Shown here one piece after another: positions 57,236 through 64,000 of a stretch of 64,000 bases of DNA. Below the pieces are notes generated by a model. It saw only the letters and a program-made list of their open reading frames with translations. It made no database searches and was not told the origin of the DNA. The DNA is taken from assembly GCA_037178675.1 (NCBI GenBank), contig JAYMGJ010000240.1:48456-112455 (forward strand). The letters run 5' to 3'. The position numbers were made by a program, and so were the translations under genes. Source of the stretch: Scleroderma bovista. Lineage: Eukaryota > Basidiomycota > Agaricomycetes > Boletales > Sclerodermataceae. Each line of letters begins with the position of its first letter. The stretch's first letter is position 1.

Positions 57236-57270
57236 GAAGGTGTTCGCCGTCAGCGGAGGCCTTTTTCTAG
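57236..57270 (+). mobile_element. Helitron 3' terminus (second copy)
   Basis: AAGGTGTTCGCCGTCAGCGG forms a small CCG/CGG hairpin, followed by ten bases and CTAG (57267-57270), then T. It aligns closely with the end at 16862-16896. The matching 5' TC end was not located, and no helicase is nearby, so a non-autonomous Helitron is likely. Confidence 0.6.
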
Positions 57271-58140
57271 TTGATTGATATCAGCATTTTAGAGAACCAG
57301 CAATTCCAATCGTGACATGCGTGGTCCATAGTCAGAGTGAGTGACTAGATTGCTATATACATACTACTCGTAGATGGGGTCTCGATAGAATTCTTTTTAC
57401 ATAACACCCATTGGGATCGAGGTGAGGAGGTATGCATTACGCGAAAACAGCTGGGTGACTATCCTCAAATACTTCCTGTGAAGGAACCATCCTTGCTGAC
57501 ATCAAGTCATGTTCGTTGATGGCGGATATTACCCCAAGGCCCCAGCCTATGACAAGTGGCCTGTGCATACTATCGGAACGCACTATGCCCACGTCCACAT
57601 TTTTCGTCTACGATGTTGGTGCGAAGAAAGGGGTTGCTACGTTGTCAACTTGAAGAGATGGAGCCTGTGTGGAAGCGTTTGATGCTCTTGGCGTGGTCAT
57701 CGAGTGCTGTCGGATGCCTCGGGAGTGTTTTAGACCTGTGCATGCGCAACTCGTTACTGACAAACTCGGTACGACTCATTGTCCGGGATGATCTGCAAGT
57801 TGAGAAGGGAGATCACATTGTGTAAGGTCCGTAGGTACTACATGCTGCAAAGCCAGTCCAAATATCAATACACGGTAATGGTCCAGGAGAAAATACAAAA
57901 TGTAAAGGAAGAAACTTTGGTCCATGCCTAGTGAAACAGATGCATGTCTTGAAAAATACAGTTCCTAAGAAGACAGTGACATGTCCGGAGTCGTAGATGA
58001 GAGAGAACTTTGCATCAACTTTCTGTCAGGCTTGGACGGTCTTCACAATTCTGCGGCACCGATTCAGCCACGTCCTGGTCGTCCCAGCGATTGTACGTCT
58101 GTTCTGGGGACACCCAAATTTACGATCTTCACGTAGTGTC
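57271..58140. other. Gene-free interval
   Basis: A plus-strand frame at 57556-57825 shows no known domain. Nothing else is supported here. Confidence 0.35.
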
Positions 58141-59340
58141 TCACCGGTGCTTGCAAGAACATAAGATCTCCAAGAAATACAAACCGGTCGGAAGCCAAAC
58201 ATACCTTTGCTTGCGACCCTTGGTAAAGCGTATCCCTTCCAGAAGGTGGAAACTAGCAGATGCTATCGACGTGCCGTCTGGTGAACTACTCGATTCGGAT
58301 TGTAACTCTGTCGCCATCGACGTAGACATCAATGATTCCGTAGATGAGCTGCTGCCACTGGAAATGGTCGCCGCCACGGATAGGTGGCTAGCAAAAACAT
58401 CCGCTACTTTAGTCTCGCGCGGTTTCCAGATCCTCCGCAGTGACCTTCGGAACTTGCGACCTGAAGACATGGTGGGGTTAAAAGGGCAAGACAAATACGA
58501 ATCGAGGAAAGAATACCTTTTGGAGCTGGGGTCGCAGTGTCGTCATCGGTCATCGCGACGCTGATTTCTGATAGTGGTGATGCCTCAGACTCAAGAACTT
58601 TATAGAATGTGGTTGGGCGGATCGTGATGTTGCTGGGAGAATGTTCAAGAGAGCCTTTGGTGCTATCCGCTGTCACAGTAAGAACGAATGAGATCCTTGT
58701 TACAACGAGCATAATGCACTGAAGCCTTACCATCAGACATGTGCTCGTCGCTTGCCACACAAGTCTCGTCGTCAGAAACCTCACCATCACTCGCCTCGCT
58801 ATCCTGAGTCTGGAGGTACGATGATAATTCCAAGCTGATTAAAACTGGAGGGACGGGGACGGAAACGGAAACGGGGGGAATTTCCTCGTGTCGTCCCTCA
58901 CTGGTACTCTGGAGTTGTGCTTGTGACGATTCCGAGAGAGTCTTGAGAGATAGTTGCTGGCCTTCAGGAACCATGCGAGAGACAACGTTTCTGAACGTCA
59001 ATAGTAGGATACGCTTAAAGAGGTGATGAGTGTTACTCTCCCCAAAAAACATGTCTATTCCCAGCAAGAGGAGGAGCGTGGTGAAAGTTTCACAGAGGTG
59101 GATGAAATCGATTATGGTTTCAACCAGAAACATTGTTGCAGGTTTGCGAAGACCAGCACAGGTGACCGCAATGGGGAAGAAGATAGCAGAAAGCAGCGCA
59201 AGGAGAATCGTGGTCATTATAATGTGACCAAGAGATCGCACACAAGTGCGTAGAACATACGAAGGGTCGATGTGAGATATAGTAGAGAGGACGACAGCGA
59301 GGGCGAAGGGAGCACAAAACAAAGGGGAAAATCCTTTCAT
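58141..59340 (-). CDS. Lineage-specific membrane protein
   Basis: Exons 59340-58731, 58669-58517 and 58460-58141 join in frame; a fourth short exon is possible. Three hydrophobic segments near the N-terminus (SPLFCAPFALAVVLSTI; IIMTTILLALLSAIFFPIAV; FTTLLLLLGIDMFF) suggest membrane insertion. The rest is soluble, with a proline/valine run (PPVSVSVPVPPVLI), an acidic stretch (SEASDGEVSDDE) and a serine-rich tail (SGSSSSTES). I do not recognise the family. A frameshifted paralogue lies 2-3 kb to the left, so this is part of a local duplication. Confidence 0.5.
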
Positions 59341-59818
59341 TGCGAAATAGTCGCGATGTTGCGTGTAAGTGTCGAGAGAGCGATGTGGTAGCACCTGGTA
59401 GAGAAGAAGATACCTGCACAGCGTACCTAGGGGAATTTTATCTCTTTTTGTTTAGGAGGTAGTAGTAGCAATACTTACATAATCGACAAACTTGGTACAA
59501 ATAACTGCTCACCTTGACTCCGAGATTCTGACATCACGTGTAGTGACTTTGGACCTGGTGCAGAGTGCTGATTTTCGTTGGATAGCAACTGCCTCACATA
59601 TGCACGTAGCGGATGCATGTCCAGGCAGAACTGAATCATTCATAACGTGGGTCTTTTATTTGTGAAGACCATCCTTCCATAGATCAGACAAGGAATGATC
59701 TAAGGTGTTAGTAGATTGATCGATCCCCTGGAGTCCTCCGTCAATAGGTGGCTTATATTACGGAAGGAATGCGATACAAAGACCACAAACGAAAATTTTT
59801 CTGCCACGCGTTAATTCC

Positions 59819-60718
59819 TCATATTTCACTACTCTTCTCGCAATTCAGACTATCCTCACACCTTTCCACTGATGGGTCCCCAAAGGTAGGGACTATGCGA
59901 GCCCGGATGTCTGCAAAGGGGAAATTCAATGCTCTTTTCACAAGATCTTTGAGACGGTCCAGACGCCCCCGAGAGGCTGGCATATGAGGCACGTTGTTGT
60001 ATGGCACCGTGGAAAGGTCCGTGAACCATTCATCAATTGCCTTTCCGTCTCGATTGCTCATGTAGCGGGGGGGGAGAGGGCAGGGATTCTACAGGTCCAG
60101 ACGACGAAGAACACACGTTAGTTCCAGAAAACGTCGCGGTTCTCTCATCGTCATGGCTTTGTATAGGTTCAATCAGTTTACTCCCAAAGCCATCATCACA
60201 GTTGCTTCTTGATGGGATGTCCAGCAAAACAAATTCCCGAACGATTGGCGTATTGCAAGGAACTCGTGGGCTCCCTATCTCGGGCTGAACCAATGATCCT
60301 TCCGAATGCGTCACCCGTGAGCAGAGCATGAAGCTAGTGCGGCGAATTGAACATGGGGAGTGAAATCCTAGGGAGCAGGGACGTCATTCGCATCTTCGAA
60401 GTTCATATCGGGTTGTCGACCGCTGGGCGTTCGAGAATTCTCACCTTCTGCGATCTCGTCTTCACTTCTTTTGACCCGGTTTGAGAATCCATCCATGGAT
60501 TCTTCATAGCAAAATTCATCTGTTTGATTGCTATACTGACCACGTATCGAGGATATTGGAGTGAACTTCTCCGGTGAGCCATTCGTCCATGTCAAACTTG
60601 GCTGGCTGGAACAATCAGTCACCGGTAGGGGATCACACGAAACCTCCTTAGTGTTGAAGCGTATGTCACTGCGGAAACTGGTTATTTGAGCTTCATTACC
60701 ACGGACACAGCATACCAT
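59819..60718 (-). CDS. Hypothetical protein
   Basis: Three successive minus-strand frames (60718-60368, 60329-60033, 60061-59819) could be exons of one gene ending ...LNCEKSSEI. They are hydrophilic, rich in Ser, Pro and Asp, with no known domain. The piece FADIRARIVPTFGDPS has a decayed relative near 56570-56700, so this segment was duplicated together with the membrane-protein gene. The start is unresolved; a 61386-61123 frame with a membrane segment (VVGFLVLLFGLL) might be an upstream exon. Confidence 0.3.
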
Positions 60719-60940
60719 CCCCGATTACATCATGCGTTCTTTGACCACCATGCGCCCTCGAGGTCATACCGATTCGGACGAGTTACTGGCAAGGAGTTGT
60801 CTGACGAAACATCATCGGCGCCAGAGAGTCTGCTACTAAAAATGATTACTTGGGAAAGTGGTCATTTAATGGGCACGAGGATCAGCATACCATTCCTGAT
60901 TCCATAATGCATTCTTTGACCACCACGCACCCTCGAAACT
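60676..60940. repeat. Tandem ~178-bp repeat
   Basis: CAGCATACCAT..CCTGATT and GTTCTTTGACCACCA occur at 60708-60760 and again at 60883-60936 with about 85% identity. Confidence 0.6.
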
Positions 60941-61389
60941 GCGCCGGGTACGGCAGGTCTGCCATCTTCGACGGGTGCTCGACTTCAGCTATGTGTATTT
61001 AAGGTAAAGCAACAACGATTAAGTGACAATGGCGAAGACTGATGGACAACCCTGGACTTTGTTGTGCTTGAGGGCAGGTGGACATTCGACTGATATACGA
61101 TGACTCATCTGAGTCATTGCCCTCAGAACTGAGAACGACTTTTTGGTGGACTGTCGACTGGCCGCGATGAATACTCGCCCGCTGAGAGAGTACCCTTTAT
61201 ATTTCGATTTGTACGGGAGGGACTCCGAAGTAGACCAAATAATAGTACTAGAAATCCTACCACTCGCGGGGCATACGCTTTAACCATGCCAATATGTGGT
61301 CTACCGACATGAACCTCGTGGAACCAAGGACGAGCACAACCGTGCTCGAGAGCGTTAAGAGAATTTGGGGAGTTTCGTGAATTCATCCT

Positions 61390-62594
61390 GTGGTTGAAGT
61401 GGCCCGGCTGGAGAGAGAGAGGTCATTCGTGAAGGCGATAGTAACGAGATATGAATGGTGCCGGTCTGCCATTCGCAGCCTAGCTAGTATCTACATATAC
61501 AGTGAGGTAATACTACATGCTCTGGAGGTTAATCACTTCCCTAAAGTCGTTATGTTGTGTATACCTGTGTGTCTGTGCTCACCCTATCACTTCCTCCAGA
61601 TAACAGGTTCATCTGGGCTCAACAACTTGATGTCAATAATAACATTCTGTGTAGCCAGCCTCGTTCCACAACCTTCAGACCACGTAGAGTTACCTTGTCA
61701 TTGTGCCCAGTTCAGGGTCTTCAGCACTTGGCCCAATCAGATGGCAGATAGGACCCTGATGGTGCCAGCTACAGCCAACAAAGCGGAGAAAGCTACGACT
61801 GTCTGGGTTTCTCATCTACTAGTCGACAGGTATAAAAGATGACAGTCGTCTTGTTTGTTACAAGTGCTGCGAGGATTATAGTGAAGTGCCCCCCTGGAAC
61901 CTTCTCTTGTCGCACTGACTCTTGGATGCATTAGACTCATGAATCAAGAATGCAATAAAGGAATACAGAATATGCTTTCGCAAGTCATTTTGCGAATCGT
62001 ACTCTGTATTTATGGATAGCACATTGGTCTCAGTTCACCTCATGCCCGACAACATTGGATTGGATGGCAGAGCGTCGTATTAGCCTGTAAGTTCATTGGG
62101 ACCAACCAGCACAGAAAAAACGTACGGAAGTTGCCATGGGGAGATCGCAGTCAACCTGGACTCAAAGGTGGTGGCACGCAGTTCTGCCAGGTGTACTGTC
62201 TACCTTCATTCTCCGATGCGCAGTGCCGTATTGTACGTGACGCGAAGCCCAATTGCAACAAATCAGGGAAATCAACTGAATTTCAGGCTAGTTCCTATCG
62301 TAATTTCTGGGATATGATTTTAAAACCTCCCAAGTCAAATACTATGAGGGGGCTGCGGTTTCGCTCTGCTAGTTCCGTAGGTTATACTTTCTATCCATAA
62401 AATTTAACCGGCGATCACATCAATATCGGTCCCCTGATGCCTGCTATACTCTTTCTGCGCAGCACGCCCCGTAATTTCTGAACGGGCATGGCGAGCAGGA
62501 GGGGTCATGCTCTAGAAATCGTATAAAAGACGGTGAATCATAGCCAAGTTTTCCCCCAAGCTAGAATTCGCCCTTCTAACCAACTCAAAACATC
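61390..62594. other. Accessory interval with two TATA boxes
   Basis: TATAAAA boxes lie at about 61832 and 62523. The second is well placed for the secreted-protein gene at 62595. After the first, a cysteine-containing frame (62131-62400: TQFCQVYCLPSF, DAQCRIV, PNCNKSG) may be the remnant of another small secreted protein, but no signal peptide or clean gene model is seen. Confidence 0.35.
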
Positions 62595-63136
62595 ATGTTC
62601 AACAAAGTCATTTTATCTGCTGCTGCTGCTTCATTGTTTGCTGCATACGCGTCTGCGATATGTCCAGGGTACGACTACGGTGTTGCCCAGTCCAACACCG
62701 GTGTTTGTAAGCATCAACCTGACTTGGAGACTCTGTGCTAAGCCATATACCAGTTCAAGTATTTGATGGGTCTTGCAACGTCATCCAGCAGGTGAACTCG
62801 CAAAACCCATGCAATGGAGGCGTACTTGACTGTACCTCTGCGCCGAACTTCACCGCTCTGCACCTGGATGGGGTCAAGTAACTACTTGTTCTTTTTCTGT
62901 TTCATAGCTCATTGCCAATGTAATTTATAGATACGCCTGTAGCCCCGCCACGAACGGCGATTCTTGCAACGGTCATGCCATTCAAGTTTGCGTAAGTATA
63001 TCTATAGTCCAATGTTTTGTGCAGGTTCTGACAAGATTTCTAGTGCCATAACGAGAAAAAATCCGACGACACCAAGAGCCCGAAGAACCCGAAACAACCT
63101 ACCCCGAAACCGAACTCGAAATTTCGTAGGTTCTAA
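62595..63136 (+). CDS. Small secreted cysteine-rich protein
   Basis: Four exons with clean GT-AG introns give about 130 residues. The signal peptide is MFNKVILSAAAASLFAAYASA, followed by ICPGYDYGVAQSN, then GSCNVIQQ, NPCNGGVLDCTS, YACSPATNGDSCNGHAIQVCC and a lysine- and proline-rich tail (KSPKNPKQPTPKPNS) ending at TAA 63134-63136. Eight cysteines in a C...C...C..C...C..C...CC pattern recall a family of small secreted proteins widespread in Agaricomycetes; the basic tail after the last pair is unusual. A TATAAAA box lies about 70 bp upstream. Function unknown. Confidence 0.75.
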
Positions 63137-63829
63137 ACAGGAGTAGTCCACAGTTGCAAGGTTTGCAGTACCAATGAAAGACCTGTACTGTTTCTTTGAT
63201 GGACTTTCTCCACACACTGCACACCTTTTTGTCATTTATATTGCGCATAGATGGCGTGCTGTTATACTCGAATACTACTCGAAGTCTGAGTTTTTTTTTT
63301 GCTCATTGCAAAATTTATGTTTTCAACAACCGTCTAAATCGCGAGACAACCCGATCCCAGACAACACCCCGATCCTGAAATAACCGATATGAGCGAAGTT
63401 TGGGATCGTTCACGCGTGAAAGCATAGAGTCCATAATAGAACAGAACAAAAGTGAAGTAATGACGTTCCAAACACAAGCATTGTTTGGTTGTGGGCCCCA
63501 GGTGCACGGGCCAGTCGAATGCCGAGAAGGCACACCACACTACTGTGATGGATACACAATGGGTACGGCCATCCACTCCACTCCTACTATTGTGCTTATG
63601 CCTATGTCTTTTTCCTAATTTATATTTTGATTATCTTGTCTTTCACTTCCAACCTTGTGTCTTTACTATCCAGTGCGCCTCTCGGTTGTCACAACTTTTT
63701 CAAATCTTCACTACGAGCTCGCGTAGTTTATTTGCCATGATGCACAAACAGTAGAGCAAATGTTTTGTGGCATGTAATACAGAGAAAAGTATGTGACTGT
63801 ACTAGAGTAGCACTCATCTCTCTCAAGTC

Positions 63830-63904
63830 TAAAAATAAAAAAAAAAAAATAAAAAATAATAAAAAAAATCACTAAAACCAATTAAAAAAAAAAAAAAAAA
63901 AAGG

Positions 63905-64000
<96 letters not shown>
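63830..64000. other. Near-pure poly-A end of the window
   Basis: From about 63830 the sequence becomes A-rich, and from 63880 almost only A. No gene is present. It may be a genuine A-tract or an assembly or scaffold-edge artefact. Confidence 0.8.

Noticed and set aside
61390..61842. 150-codon plus-strand frame
   Set aside because: It starts at GTG, has no domain, and no TATA box or splice structure supports it.
1..64000. CRISPR arrays or prokaryotic operons
   Set aside because: No regularly spaced repeats were seen; intron-rich genes show a fungal genome.

Overview
The window looks like nuclear DNA of a filamentous basidiomycete, most likely an Agaricomycete. Genes are split by many short GT-AG introns (about 37-60 nt). 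The families present are typical of mushroom-forming fungi: a KDZ transposase, Helitron helicase, a lineage-specific 7-TM protein, a cytochrome P450, Mch1/nodulin-like MFS transporters, and small secreted cysteine-rich proteins. No taxon can be fixed by eye. All exon models were made by hand from splice signals and reading frame.

Layout. 1-6.3 kb is transposon debris: a 3-kb unit between 55-bp direct repeats, a broken KDZ transposase, a Copia 3' end with its LTR, and a compact non-autonomous LTR element. 7.1-8.3 kb is a 7-TM gene broken by a single in-frame TAG. 8.8-10.3 kb is spliced-looking sequence of unknown nature. 10.3-10.95 kb is a strongly structured, gene-free stretch holding a canonical type III hammerhead ribozyme (10695-10751). 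11.35-13.6 kb is a P450. 14.0-19.1 kb is a nested mobile block: a ~180-bp foldback hairpin, diverged ~230-bp inverted repeats, a Helitron helicase fragment, a nucleotidyltransferase-like gene ending at a Helitron 3' terminus, and a near-perfect 1.9-kb palindrome with a tRNA-like insert.

19.3-29.4 kb is a head-to-tail array of four Mch1-like MFS transporters. 29.6-38.5 kb is conserved housekeeping DNA: pdxT/SNO (PLP synthase glutaminase), divergent from HRP1 (cleavage factor IB), then an anoctamin and a GH85 ENGase. 38.4-43.5 kb is a tandem duplication that starts in the last codons of the ENGase gene; each unit carries one small secreted cysteine-rich protein gene, and a ~290-bp block is inverted between units. 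44.2-52.8 kb holds RNA14 (CF IA) and a convergent Yta7/ATAD2 AAA-bromodomain gene. 53.7-61.4 kb is accessory, with a small possible secreted protein, a duplicated membrane-protein family with one decayed copy, and a second Helitron 3' end. 62.6-63.1 kb is another secreted cysteine-rich protein. The window ends in near-pure poly-A that looks like an assembly edge.

Functional links: HRP1 and RNA14 encode partners in the same pre-mRNA cleavage/polyadenylation machinery, although they are ~11 kb apart. The MFS array and the secreted-protein pair are recent lineage-specific expansions. The most unusual signals are RNA- or structure-level: the hammerhead ribozyme, the long palindrome with its tRNA-like insert, and the 14.1-kb hairpin.
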